Positions 10,703 through 22,711 of a stretch of 64,000 nt of DNA are shown here, one piece after another. A program made the position numbers and the translations under genes. The stretch is taken from contig CM025852.1 in NCBI GenBank assembly GCA_003952965.2, positions 4,139,372-4,203,371 on the forward strand. Reading direction: 5' to 3'. Below the pieces are notes generated by a model. It saw nothing but the letters and a program-made list of their open reading frames with translations, was not told the DNA's origin and ran no database searches. The DNA is from Morella rubra (taxonomy: Eukaryota > Streptophyta > Magnoliopsida > Fagales > Myricaceae). How positions within the stretch are numbered: the first letter of the stretch is position 1; every line of letters begins with the position of its first letter.

Positions 10703-13700
10703 TCAGAGCAAGAGAGAAGCTGCAGCAAGGAGACCGGATGCCAGAAATGTAGAGATTATGGTTGTTCTAAGAGGCATCCTTCCTTTGTCACTCCTCAAGA
10801 CCATAGCTTCGTAAATTGGCCAGCAATTCACCACCCCAATACCAGCTATCAACAACTGCACAAACAGTCCCTCCAATTTGCTTCTGCCTAAGAGAACCCA
10901 CATAAGCCCCTTCACCAATGAGACCAAGTTGATGATGGCTGCTATTGTTAACGGCACAAACATGGGTGACGGGACGCCAAATTCAAAGAGCCCTTGCTCG
11001 TATCTTTTGCTTTGTTCATCGTCAAGAACTTTGCTGGTCACGTTGAAACCTTGTGTGGAAATGCCTATCGACTTGAGGGAGAACTCTACCAGTCCAAACA
11101 AGTAACATGTCAGTCCCCTTATCATCCATATTCTCTGATCATTCCACCACCTTTGGACTGTTCCACCGGATAACACAAAGTCTAGGAAATCCTGCCCGTA
11201 GGCTCCCAAGAAGAGAAATATATACAACAGAAACCATGACTCTGAGACCTGCAACATATTGCTCTTTTTGAATAAATCTAGTGAACGACCATGATCAATA
11301 ACAAAGAAGCTACAATTTTGGTTATTAAACTTCAGTGGAATGTAACTTTATATTTTCAATTTGTAGGTACCAATACTCACAAACTCGGGGTAACAGAAGA
11401 AAGAGGCTTATTATTATAAGGTAAGTGCAAGTACTTACCAGTGGAAAGATGCTGAACCCATTGAGGAGAGCTAGCTGAGGGAGGAAGGAATATACTGTGA
11501 TGGGAATCGACCAGATGGCCCAGAACCCAATCTGGGCATAAGCAAGGCCCATGAGAAGCCCCATGGACCTGATGCCAAAGGTTATGGGGCTAAACTTAGA
11601 GAAACCCACCTCAAGAAGGCCAATAGCCCATCGCTTTTGTTGATTTAGCACATCGACAAGGGTAATGGGTGCATCACCCAAGAACGCTGGTCTCTTAGGA
11701 TTGCAGAATATGGATGTCCATCCCTCGCATTGCAGCCGATAACCTGTGTAGTAATCCTCAACCAATGATCCATATCTGACACCGATCTGCGTATTTTTTT
11801 TCAATAACTTTCATGTCAGAAATAACCCAAACACGAGACTATGTTAGATATATAAGGCAACATGGAAGAGTGTCAGAAATAACGGCCCGTCTGGATCCTT
11901 TCCACCTCATCTGGCGCGGTCTGGTTTGACTCATTTCCCCTTCAATTATTTATCCAATGAAAGGATAAAATAGAAAAGGCAGCAAACGAATAAAGCTTAC
12001 CTCAGAACCCCATTTAGTCTGGTTTTCATAATTGCAACCAGCAACCTTATGTGCGAGTTCCATTACTGGTTGGGACCGGATTGGTCTGTCCACAACATGG
12101 TAGGGTCCTAACGCGGGGACTTCTGGTGACAACAGCGTTGATGGACCTCCAAAGAAGGCTCGTCGACAAAAGAAGCACCCAGTTCCAACATGAGTGGGAC
12201 CAGATAGCCCATCGAGCCCCACCGGATTTATCTGGAACAGTCGTTTAAACTCACCGGCATAGGTGTCATTCTTGTTAATCCCATGAAAGTGTTGAGGGAA
12301 TTGAATGTAGCCTAATTGCTTGGACCGAATTTGAGGATCAAATAGGTAGCACAAAACACGGAGAGGCGTAATAGGATCATTGGAGCACATGTCACAATCC
12401 AGAGTTAGGATTATTGGAGCATTGGTCATGGTAGCCGATACCCGGAGCTTCAGGGGCCAAAAGAAACGGTGAAAAAGGAGTAAAATGAAGAGAAACTTTG
12501 TAAATAGCTACACGTTGCGTAGCTTATATGCATATAGCTAGGGATATGTTTACCAGGACGTTAAGGGCACCAGCTTTAAAGTTGTGGGGTGAAGTCCTGC
12601 TTTTCTGCCTGGAGACATAGATGAGGTTTGGCAGGAAATGGTCGGTGATGTCTTTGTCCTTGCTATTCTCTAACAAAACCTGCTCATTTGCCGTTCACGG
12701 GTTGAATTAATCTCAGTTTAGACTGAAATTATCACCACTTCCAAAACTCATGATAAGAAATAGGAATTTAATTCGCGTTCTCAATGTTCTAATACACATA
12801 TGCTTTGCCCTTAACATGGTACAAGACAAACCTGGATCACCGTGGGATGTTCTTGGCGTGTGAATCCATCCGTCCATTTGCTAAATGCTCTGCGCTCTTC
12901 TTCTCCGGTGATGTACTCATCCCCAAGTTTCCCTCTTTCGACAACATTCTCTACCCTAATTTTCATGCTATCGTACATCGTCTGTAGCATTATGCAGCAT
13001 CAGAAACTAGCTAGCCATCGAATCATCCGATATATAGACAGGGTTATAATTATTGGCAGTATCAAAGTGAGTTTCCATTAATTACACCCATGACGGTGTT
13101 CATATACACCATTCAGAACTCATATATATACATATACGAGAGTACATCAGTCCAGATTGATCATTTGATGAATCGTCCATGCTTGTAGGCTGTATAAATT
13201 AAGGTTCTAAAAAGTGGAAGTATTCTTCAATGGTAGTAATTTGAAGAGTACGTATTCCGCTCTGAACCAAATAACGAAAAAGAATGTACTGTTCCAGCCT
13301 TTGGATTCACGTACTGCAGTTACCATTCAAGCAATGAGAAAATAAAAACAAAACCAAAGAAGAAAAAAAAAAAAAAAAAAAGTAGGCTTATTTCGCGGAT
13401 ATTCCGGTCCAGGGAGTTCAATTAATTATAATTGTGACCACCCATATTGTCGTAGGCAGGACAATTCTGTAGCTTTCATTTGTTAATTGTTAGAAACGTC
13501 AACTCTGAGCGCTAGCTCAGTGTTCCCTCCTCCCCTTAGGGAGGGTACTTCCTCGACGCCCCTTAGCAGGCTATGCCTGCTGCCACTGTTGACTAAAAAA
13601 AGAAAAAAAAAATTATTAGAAACGTCCAACCTAATTTGTTTTACCCTTACGGGAAAAAGAGTGGAATTTCTTGTTGCAACTTGTTTTGGGATCAAATTGT

Positions 13701-15180
13701 CTTTTTGCGCTTCCACATGATCAAGTTGGTGTGTTTCCTTTTTTCTGTTGTCTTTTATATAATCTCTCTCTCTCCCTTAAGCAGCAGACAAATTAACAAT
13801 TGTACGGATTCTTTTAATTATAAAAAAACTCCACTTTTGCAAGTACTATATATGATGTCAATATTATTTTGGGGTCTAAAATACAATGTCATTGCATTCA
13901 TCTTTAAACTATTAAAAGTCATCAATATTTCACCATTTGATAGGATATGTCTGACCAAAATTGTGATACTAAGTCAATTTTAATTGTGGAATTGCATTGA
14001 ATAACATGCATAAATGGATTAGTTTTGATAATTTTAAAGGTATAATGTGGTAAAATTAATAGTTTGAATCCAAAATGACATGGATGGCATAGTTTATGGG
14101 CGCAAAGTCACGTGTTTCCCTTTTTCCTTTTATCTGTATAGGAAAGCTTCAATTTATGCTCTTGAACTGGGAAACGACATTTCTCATTCTCGTTTAACTA
14201 TAGGAAAAGTCATCCAGTAAATATTGATTTTAGACATTTTGCGTTTAAATTAATTTTTCCTTACAGAACATGATTTTTTGGCATGTGAAAATAAAATTTT
14301 ATCCCTATCAATTTTGGTGGCGACAATTTTTGTTTGGAGGCCAAAAAAAATAATTTTCATAAATTTGATGAAATTTTTTTTAACAATTTTGTAAATGATA
14401 TAAATAGTAATGAATTTGTGTAATACGATAAAAAATAATAATTCAAGGTTGCAAAACTATATTTACGTCTAAGTGATACTAACATCCCTGTGTTGACTAG
14501 CTATAACAAATAATATGTCATGCAGAAATGAAGAAGCTTTTTAGTCATATGTTGATTACCTTAATCTTCTCAGCCTCAGAGGTCCAGGAATTATTCGAAG
14601 TAAAATACGCTTCTGGGCTCCGCTCTACCACGTTATGTTGCCTACAAAAGGGCAACCAGTGTCTTGCAAACTTAGCAGCCTCCATGAAAGCGAATAGAGT
14701 CAACTGGGAGCCCCCGTCGTCTGATACGTAGACAGATATCTTCTCCGTTGGATAGTCATAGGCCATGACTGATAAAGCCGTGTTTGCCACGCCCAAAGGC
14801 GGCTCCTTGTACGGGTCCGCCGTGCATATGAACACGTCCAGTGCGAGATAGTCGGATTCTTTCACCACCTTTCCGAGGTTTTCAGGGAATTCCTTACGGT
14901 GGATTGGACGCAGACGGAAAGGCTGTGTAGCAGCCCATATGAGAGCAAGAAGAAGATCAGATATTAGCAGGGCGAGAGAGATGAAGGCGGCGGCTAAGGT
15001 GGTGGAGTGGATGAGTTTGAGTACATGGTGACACAGCAAGACGAGGATGGCACACGAGTAAGCTGCAGCAAACACACGGTTGAATACTGTGAGGCGTGAG
15101 GGCTCAAGCGTGTGAAGGTGAGGGGTATGGCAGTTTGTGGCTTTGTTGGTAGTGGTACTGCAGCCTCTCACGCCGTCCAT
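10703..15180 (-). CDS. CslG: Cellulose synthase-like protein G (CslG-A), complete, six exons
   Basis: Family GT2 glycosyltransferase of the CesA/Csl superfamily, a membrane protein of the Golgi or ER. CslG-related enzymes include the glucuronosyltransferases that decorate triterpenoid saponins, but the substrate here is not known. Exons (5' to 3' on the - strand): 15180-14560, 12981-12832, 12679-12554, 12447-12001, 11786-11439, 11248-10703. All junctions are GT-AG and in frame, giving 745 aa, normal for the family. Two N-terminal membrane segments (about 31-55 and 60-84) precede the GT2 motifs: SDDGGS (D154-D155), TLDCD (D316 and D318), SLVEDYYTG (E458-D459, in place of the CesA TED) and QQKRW (497-501). 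Several C-terminal membrane helices follow in exon 6. The start ATG (MDGVRGC) is the one shared with CslG-B; in-frame ATGs up to 15231 exist only in this copy. No breaks seen. A SINE lies in intron 1 and CACTA-3 sits 338 bp upstream. Confidence 0.95.
13501..13615 (+). mobile_element. SINE-like insertion in CslG-A intron 1
   Basis: A 115-bp segment ending in an A-rich tail (TAAAAAAAGAAAAAAAAAAT) is flanked by the 11-bp repeat TTAGAAACGTC (13490-13500 and 13616-13626). The matching intron of CslG-B has one such site and no insert (near 29347). The 5' part, GAGCGCTAGCTCAGTGTT, resembles a tRNA A-box region, as in tRNA-derived plant SINEs. Its absence from the paralogue dates it after the tandem duplication. 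Confidence 0.75.
14150..14478. mobile_element. Decayed Mutator-type MITE in CslG-A intron 1
   Basis: It shares interior phrases with the MITE at 7880-8272 (TATTGATTTTAGACATTTTGCG, TTTATCCCTATCAATTTTGG, GGTTGCAAAACTATATTTA), but the arms are eroded. The equivalent sequence at about 29895-30225 in CslG-B intron 1 shows that it predates the duplication. Confidence 0.6.
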
Positions 15181-15518
15181 TCTTTTGAGGCTGCTCAATG
15201 GCGACGACGATACATATTGGCACATCATCACATGTGGATCTCGATTTATAGGCCTGTATGTGGAGGGATGACACGCGTACGTGTGAGGGTCTCGATATTT
15301 GAATACACGTGTTGGGATGAGCGGGGGACCAGATCATTAGGAAACAAGAACTGGGCTCTAACACAATTGGTGTTCCATTCAATATTCATGATGGGCACAG
15401 CATGACTAAGGTTGCCCTGTTCTGATCGCTACTGATTCTAGCTGGAGAACATTAATAATGATTGGGACTTAAAACAACCAGCAAAGCAATCATGAAATCA
15501 GATCCATTCCAATACCAG
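15181..15518 (-). promoter_or_regulatory. Truncated upstream region of CslG-A
   Basis: These 338 bp align with bases 30961-31300 upstream of CslG-B (GGGCACAGCATGACTAAGGT and AACATTAATAATGATTGGGA are shared with few changes). The match stops where CACTA-3 begins and is picked up again, more weakly, at 25320-25775 on its far side. The distal promoter has therefore been moved almost 10 kb from the gene. Confidence 0.75.
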
Positions 15519-15746
15519 CACTATTAGAAAATTGATTTTTAGTGACGAAATTCTTGGTGACGAATTGAATTTCATCACTAAAAGCTAATTTTTAGTGACA
15601 AAATGTTATTTTCGTCACTAAAAAAAGTTTTTTCGTGACGAAACTACTTTTCATCACCAATTTCGTCACTAAAGGTTTTATTTGTGACAAAATAAATTGT
15701 TATCACTAAAAGTTAACTTTTTGGTGACGAAAATTTTCATCACACA

Positions 15747-17025
15747 ACGATCGATCGGTCATAAACCGATCGATCGTTAAATTTGTAACGAAATGCTCCG
15801 TCACTATATGCAAAGAGTTTAGGCGACAAATTTACATCGTCACTCAAACCAATCGATCGTTGTTTATAAACCGATCGATCGTTTATTAATAACCACGTGG
15901 CTTTGAAAACTGATCGATCGTTCATATGAACCGATCGATCGGTATAGTAACCGTCTGCAAATACGAAAGGTCGATCGATCGGAACGATATGCCGATCGAT
16001 CGGTAAGCGTAACCGTCACTTTTTCAAATCGTCCGTTCGATGACCGGGATGGCAATCGATCGTAGTTTCAACGAATGGAAATACGCCACGTGTTAGAACA
16101 TAGCAATCGATCATCACTTAACTACCGATCGATTGGCACGAACGATTATATGAAACCGCGAAGTCATTTTTACCGGTTATCTCTCCATAAAATCTCTCAA
16201 ATCCTCTCAAAGTGCAAGGAGCCATTTCATGCTGCATTGTCTTCCAAAGTGCGTGGAATCATCCTTCATTGTCTTCTACGTCAAAGGTACGTACTTATAT
16301 TGTTTTTTAAGCAATATTAAGCGGTTGTTCACTGAATTTTTAGTTTATGTTTTCTAATTTGCTATATCATCCATTTAGGTCTGTAAAATGTATTTATTTT
16401 ATTGTTGATGTATGTTTTAAGAGTTTAGGATTGTTTTGGGATCAATTTTGGGTGATTTTGGGCCTGTTTTGGGGTTTTGAACGTCTGTGTGTATTCGTTC
16501 CTGTAACGATCGATCGCCTCCGGAGGCGATCGATCGTTGTAAGTGCTAGGTCCAATGATCGATCGGTTAAATTCACCTATCGATCGCTGAATTTAGTATG
16601 GAGCAATCGATGCTTTAGTGAGCGATTGATTATTTCCTCGAAACTGTGCGTTTCAATTCGAGACCGATCGATCGTTTATATAGACGATCGATCGGTATGG
16701 TAATCGATCGATCGCTTACACCTAAGCGATCGATCGGTAAGCTACAATGTGAAGCGCAGCATTTTGATTAACTGGCAATCGATCGTATTTGTGGCGATCG
16801 ATCCCTTAGTGATACTATGCGTTTGGTTGCATGGACGATCGATCGTCTGTGCACTGAAACGCGTCGTTTTACCAATAGCGTTCAATCGAAATTGATTGAT
16901 CGATCTCCATTTTTCAATTCGACGATCGATGGGTTTTATAATCGAACATTTTCCATGTACGATCGATCGGTTAATAAACGATTGATCGGTACATTTAGTG
17001 ATCGATCGCTTTGGATCGATGGATC
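15747..17025. repeat. Left subterminal array of GATCGATC palindromes
   Basis: About 29 copies, perfect or with one or two changes, of a motif centred on CGATCGATCG (common form ACCGATCGATCGGT) in both orientations. Many occur as pairs about 20-24 bp apart (for example near 15750 and 15772, 15912 and 15932, 16662 and 16684). Spacers are AT-rich and unrelated. Subterminal repeats of CACTA elements are binding sites for the TnpA protein; this is probably that function here. Confidence 0.85.
16505..16538. repeat. Perfect 34-bp palindrome
   Basis: Two CGATCGATCG motifs in head-to-head orientation are joined through CCTCCGGAGG, forming a perfect inverted repeat of 17 + 17 bases with no loop. It is the most symmetrical site in the array. 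Confidence 0.95.
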
Positions 17026-17139
17026 GCTTTTTGTTTCAACTTCATTAATAATTACGTGATTTGATTACTTTTTTTTTAAGTAATACGTTATTGTGATTGA
17101 CTTATTAACATATTATATACAAATTTTGCAGTATTCAAA

Positions 17140-18360
17140 ATGTCAGGAGTTAAGCGTGCACGCACAACGAGAACCGGGACGGGATCGTCATCCCAAGAGC
17201 AGGAAATCGATCTAATGATGACCTTGGAGAGGCGAATGGAGTACCTGAGGGGGCGGCCAGTGGCCAAAGAGCGTCCTGTGACGCTCTCTGATTTTGACCA
17301 GTTATTGTACGAGGAGCACTCCCTCTACCAGCTCTTCGAGTACCAGGGATTTCTTCATCAACTCTCGTGGACTGAGGGGTTTTGTGTGGACGCAGTTGTG
17401 CAAGATTTCTTCTGTGCACTCGTCTCGGTAGATAGAGCACCTGAGGTGCAGCTAGAGGTGCGAGGCGTGCAGTTCTTATTCTCGGCAGACGTCATTGCCG
17501 ATTTTTAAACTTCCCCGGCCCGAGAGCCCCTGTTTCCCGGCGGTACCCCTGATGGATGACAGAGGACATCAAAGCAGGACCTGTGGTGGGCAGCATAATC
17601 AAGCAGAGTGAGTTCAGTGAGTTTTGGCGGATTTTGCACCTTATCTGGACGCCGAACGTCGATGGCAGAACTCATTCCACCGAGTGCCGTTCACGAGAGC
17701 TCAGTGCATGCTCTTACTAGGTCAGCAGACGCAGATAGATTTTTCGCTATACATGTTCGAGCTGATTATGGATGAGGCTTGGGAATTAAGGAATATAGCC
17801 TCCCATACGGCGTGTTTCTGACTCAGTTCCTCATTTCTCGGGGAGTCGTGATCGCTGCCTCGGATACACGTAAGGAGGTTAAGAGTGCGCTGAACAAGTT
17901 CACTCTGTCCAAGAGCCGGGGCCAGGAGGGGGCATTGACTCGACGATTTCTCGTAGAGCAGCGGCGGCCGCAGAGGAGGCATCACGGCCTTCGACATCAG
18001 CATCAGAGGCACCTATGGAGACGGGAGCACCTGCAGTGCCCCTCCATGGGTGGCCCAGCTATTTGCGGACTTCGACAGCCGTGTCGGCGCGACTATGAAG
18101 GCCACTCTAAGCCATTTGAGAGGCGGATGCAGTCAATAGAGGAGCAGCTGAAGGAGCTCCGGACCGCCTTCGATGGGGAGTGCACTGTGACAATGCTGCG
18201 CAACAAGTCGGTCGTGGCTCATATGGCAGACGTCAGCGAGCAGCTGGAAGAAATTAAGAAGACTCTAGATGATTTCAAGACAGAGGCAGATCCACAGAGG
18301 ATTCCCGGAGATATTCCTGATGACGTGGCCACTTTCCGTGATGCTGTTCGAGTTGATGAA
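17140..18360 (+). pseudogene. PTPM-like (putative plant transposon protein) gene in CACTA-3
   Basis: The reading frame from ATG 17140 (MSGVKRARTTRTGTGSSSQE) runs 122 codons. It contains QLFEYQGFLHQLSWTEGFCV and EVQLEVRGVQFLFSADVIADF, the FYANL/VRGxxVxFS pattern of the plant transposon protein domain found in many plant mobile elements. After a stop at 17506 the similarity continues in shifted frames: ADFAPYLDAERRWQNSFHRV (about 17630-17700), LPYGVFLTQFLISRGVVIAA (about 17800-17860) and a coiled-coil-like segment (RRMQSIEEQLKELRTAFDGE, about 18125). At least two breaks are visible. Function unknown; such proteins are thought to accompany transposition. Domain assignment is from memory of the family pattern. 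Confidence 0.6.
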
Positions 18361-18689
18361 TTTTTATGTTATTTTTTTATATCTATTTGGCACATACATT
18401 TGGATTATAGTTTTATTTATCTGTTTGAGACATTTGTGTTTATTTGGATTTTATTTTTTATTTACAAATTTGAGACATTTCTATTTATCTATGGATATGC
18501 AGAAGAAACTTTGATTACAGTTTACATGTTTTTGTGTTTCTTTCTTAACACTTATATAAGTAAAATGACCAATATATCCTTTGGTCGGCAAAATTTTTGG
18601 TCGCAAAAATAACGAAATAAGTGGTTTATCAAATAAGTAATATAAGAATTTAACAAGAAATCATTTTTTTATTTTTCTGTTTTGCAACT

Positions 18690-19335
18690 AAATATACCGA
18701 TCGATCGCTAAATGCACACCGATCCATCGGTGTTATCCGTCGTCGTTTGGGTGCACTAACCGATCGATCGCTACATTAGTTTTTCATCTAACCCTCATTT
18801 TTTAAATAATGTGAGTTTAAATGATTGAAACATAGAAATATATATTAACAAAGTATTAGGATGTATTTAGATTACAAAAAACATATCAAGTACATATCAT
18901 TAATTTTTAAAAAAGCATATAAAGTTATACATGTGCAACATAGATGCATTTTGTTTTGTTAGTATGAGTAAGGTATTAAGATGTTAGAAACTAGTACATA
19001 ACGCTTATTTAACACATGATTATAATTCATCAGTATGAGGCATGTATAATATGATATTAGTAAATAATTAATTTTAATAATTAAGTCATTTGTTAGGCTC
19101 AAAACCATTTTTTAATAATTAGGTTAACCGATCGATCACTTTTATTGGCGATCGATCGGTACGTAACAGTGTCGTTTAATATTTTGGTACCGATGGATCG
19201 TCGTAATTTTGGGGCTTTATGCGACGTAGTTTTAAACGTAACACCGATCGATCGATGTTTTTGACCGATCAATCATTCTAAAAACTGGACAGATTTTAAT
19301 GCTTGGTCACGATCGATCGATGTTTATCGTGCTTG
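18690..19335. repeat. Internal GATCGATC motif cluster
   Basis: Nine copies of the CGATCGATCG-type motif or close variants lie between the PTPM-like gene and the tnpD remnants, at wider spacing than in the left array. A smaller group follows at 19800-19930. Confidence 0.75.
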
Positions 19336-20259
19336 AAATGACAGGATGCTCTAAAACCGTGGGTGAAGCAAAAACACACCCACGGCAAGGAGGAAACTAG
19401 AGACTCGCGGCAAGGAGCTATTTTTCCCTTCAATTTTGTCAAAATACCGTTCTTTTAGTTGTGAGAGTGTTTAGAAGTGCTTAAGGTTAAGCCCAAGCTC
19501 AAATTCATTGGTTTTTTAACCAGGTGAATATTGAAAAATTTGGGCAACATTTGTGAGATTTTGTGTGGAATTTGGTTCGTTTTGGTCTACATTTCGTGCA
19601 AAAGGTAATTGAATCAACCTACACTACAATTTAGGAATGATTTCGTTGGTTATTTGGTGTTATTTTTATTTGTCTATTTGTGGGTGTGGATTGGATTTGT
19701 GATTAGAGCTTTTTAGAGTATTTTTAATTAGAATTAGTATTGCATGAATGATTTGTGAGTGTTTTGCGTGGATTTGAGTGTGTGGGAGGCCTGCAAGCTG
19801 TTTATCGATCTGGGTTAGTCACGATCACCAATCACACGATCATCGATCATGTGTTAGACGGAGATTCAGCAATCGATCATCTGTATAATGACGATCGATT
19901 GATCTTGAAAGCCGATCGATCGTCTATAGTATTGATACATCGCGGGTTAGGGCAGATTGCAAGTTATTGACCTTGTGTAGCATTTATTCTATTCTCATGT
20001 TTAATTATTGAAGTGCTTGAGTTCTGGAAATGAATCATGAAGTTTGAGAAAACTGGAGGATGATTATAGGAGTGTTTTTTTTTAATAGTGATACATGTAT
20101 AATATTTGAGCTTTATATTGAATGTTTGATTATTGAAGTGCTTGAGTTCTGGAAATAAATTATGGAGTTTGAGAAGCATGGAGGATGAATATTGGAGTGT
20201 TTTTTACTTGTTATGTTTGAGTTTATTTTTGGAATATAATGTGTGTACCCTTAGACCCG

Positions 20260-20312
20260 TTCAAGGGTTAAGACGCGATAAATATGCGTTTATCGCGTAA
20301 TAACCCTTGAAT
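20260..20312. repeat. Strong stem-loop upstream of the tnpD remnants
   Basis: TTCAAGGGTTA plus CGCGATAAA pairs with TTTATCGCG plus TAACCCTTGAA around a short loop TATGCG, with a small bulge. It lies about 320 bp upstream of the first tnpD codon. Role unknown: it could be a terminator-like or regulatory RNA hairpin, or a relic of a small fold-back insertion. Confidence 0.7.
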
Positions 20313-20632
20313 TGTCCAAAATATGGACAGTTTGAGATTGTGTATTCGTGGTTGGACGAGTTCGGTACTTGTGTCTGTCCAGTCTTGGAGGAAATTCGGT
20401 ATCATCTACCTTTTGTCTTCTGGGTATACTACTAGCATTGGTGTATGACGTCATACAACTATCGTTGATGACGTTTGCCTCCAACGCTTGGTACGTGTAC
20501 TTGGGAACTAATGTCAACTCCGAATGCACAATCTTGAATGGGATAGGACCTATCAGCTGGGCTTAAAGTCAAGTTACAATGATTGGGTGTTTATGAATTA
20601 CTTAATTCGTGTATTTTTTTAGATTGGTGGCA

Positions 20633-22592
20633 ATGGATAAAAGTTAGGTTTACGAGAAAAATCGGTTTGGTGAAAAGTATGCGGAGGGGGTCTGTGGGTT
20701 TGTCGGTATGGCTGCTTGTTGTGTAGACTCTTGGGGTCAGATCAGATGTCCATGTCGGAAGTGCAGAAATGTAGTGTTTCAAGTGTTGGATAAAATGGAA
20801 GATCATATACACATTAATGGGTTTGATGTGAGCTATAAGTCATGGGTGTTTCACGGGGAGGGTATTCAACTTACTTCAAATTAGTCAAGAGTCCGGTGCG
20901 AGCTTACCATATAGTGACCGATGTTTGTGCCGGATTAGATGGTGGGGCGGCAAGGGTTGAAATGGAGACCCTAATATTAAGGAAACCTCCACTTGGGGAC
21001 CGAAGGCTTCGACACCACTTAATAAGTTATGGGAAGAGGCAGAAGTAAGTTGTCATTTACGGTCCAGTTGTTGCATGTGAAGTCGGAGAATAAGTTGTCA
21101 GTTAAGGCATTTGATATGGTATTACAGTTGATTAAGGAGGCGTTGCCAGATGGGGAGACGTTACCGGGATCGTATTACGAGGCGAAACAATGCTTGCTGG
21201 ACTAGTACAATACAGATGGATGTATCCAGTTGAACGGTTGATGGGTCGCTCCAAATGGAATGTGAAAAATAAGTCTCGTCCCAAAGGGTCGATTGCAGAA
21301 GCGTATATTGAGAATGAGTGTTCGACATTTTGTTCAATACCTCCGAGGGGTCGAAACAGTGTTTAATCGCAGAGATCAAAACTACGATTCTGACGGCGAT
21401 CTCGAGATACCAGAAAGGTCATTGGATGTGTTCACTCAGAGAATTAGATTGCTAGGGGCTAAAAAAGGACATGACATAGACCGAACAGAAGTTCAAGAAA
21501 GCTCGGTGGTTTGTGCTGAACAATTGCAAAGGCATCAGCAACTACTTAGAATAAGTAAAATAAAATTTCATAGGTTTTCTATAATATACAGTCGTTGATT
21601 AACCATTACAGTGAACACATGGACGAACTTCGTGCAAGGAGTTGGTAACATTTCTCGTATGCATGAGGAACAATTTCGGATTGGTTCTTAGGGCGAGTAA
21701 GTGTTATTGACAAATAATTCAAATTAATTTCGTGTCTTTGTTTTTAATGACCTTCTAATATATTGTTGTAGGTTCAAAAATTACGTTCTCAAAATCCATG
21801 TACATCGATAGATGAATTGTATTCATTGCACATGGGCCTGATACACAAGTGATGCGTTATTCTGCATGTGTTATGAACAGATGTAGATATCATACAGTAC
21901 AAAGGAAGAATGTCGGAGAACTCAGAAACAGTGGTATTGTAGTACCGGGATCACATGAGGGAAATCCAATAGAATTTACGGAAGGCTTGTAGACATTTAT
22001 GCCATGCAATACTTGCGGGAAATACAGTATATTTGTTTAAGTGTGATTGGTGGGACGTCGGAGATCACCGTGGAATTATCGACGAGAACTTTTAAAAGCA
22101 TAAACACTTCCCGACTGTGGTACTTAGAAGATCCATTTGTTTTGGCTAATCAAGCAAGTCAAGTGTTTTATCTAGTTGATAATCTGCATGGACCTACATG
22201 GCGAGTCGTGCAGAAGTTTCGTGTAGAAATGCATATGACATTCCCGGCCTGGATCCGGATGGTGAAGTTGATGTAAACGTTGAATCGGGAGCAGCCATCA
22301 CGAATGAAGCGTATCAAGAGGACGATGCCATTGACTTGTTTATAGACTTCCGACAGTTTAATCTTAATCCACTACGGAGGGATGACGTTACGCCAAACGT
22401 TATCCAAGCTTCTGAGGCAATTGATCGGCGGAAAAAAAGACGTATAGATAGTAATGATGTTTCGGAGGGGATGAAGCAGAAATTGAAGAAAATACCGAAG
22501 AAAGTGGGGACGAAGATTCGTTCGAAAGTGATAGCGACTCTACTGAGGATGAGGCATCAGGCGATAACGTGCAAGAATCGGATTCTGATTAA
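20633..22592 (+). pseudogene. tnpD-like CACTA transposase remnants (Transposase_21 class)
   Basis: The start reads MDKS, a stop, then VYEKNRFGEKYAEGVCGFVG, IRCPCRKCRNVVFQVL and GFDVSYKSWVFHGE, which is the transposase-associated zinc-binding domain (CPCxxC, GFxxxYxxWxxHGE). The central DDE catalytic domain is missing. After about 21195 the next recognisable part is RWMYPVERLMGRSKWNVKNK followed by SIAEAYIENECSTFC, the DUF4218-type C-terminal region. RFHTVQRKN-like, LFKCDWWDVGDHRGIIDENF and ANQASQVFYLVDNLHGPTW stretches (about 21880-22200) correspond to the DUF4216 region. An acidic tail ends at a TAA at 22590-22592. Many stops and frame changes. Non-functional. Confidence 0.85.
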
Positions 22593-22711
22593 TAATTTCT
22601 TTCAGTATATTTTCTTTCTAATGTTGATGTTTGCTGAACTATTTTACTGTTACTGTCTCTTTTACCATATCTTTATCGTTTATTTTGTTATGTCACAGCT
22701 TCTACGGTGAA

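Noticed and set aside
13483-13720. Open frames on both strands in CslG-A intron 1
   Set aside because: They span the SINE-like insert and its flanks and are absent from the paralogous intron.
15181-15231. Upstream in-frame ATGs extending CslG-A by 17 codons
   Set aside because: CslG-B has a one-base shift there, so only the MDGVRGC start is shared by both copies.
15747-17025. Regular short repeats suggesting a CRISPR-like array
   Set aside because: Repeat cores are 10-14 bp palindromes with uneven spacing in a plant CACTA element; there are no cas genes and no constant-length spacers.
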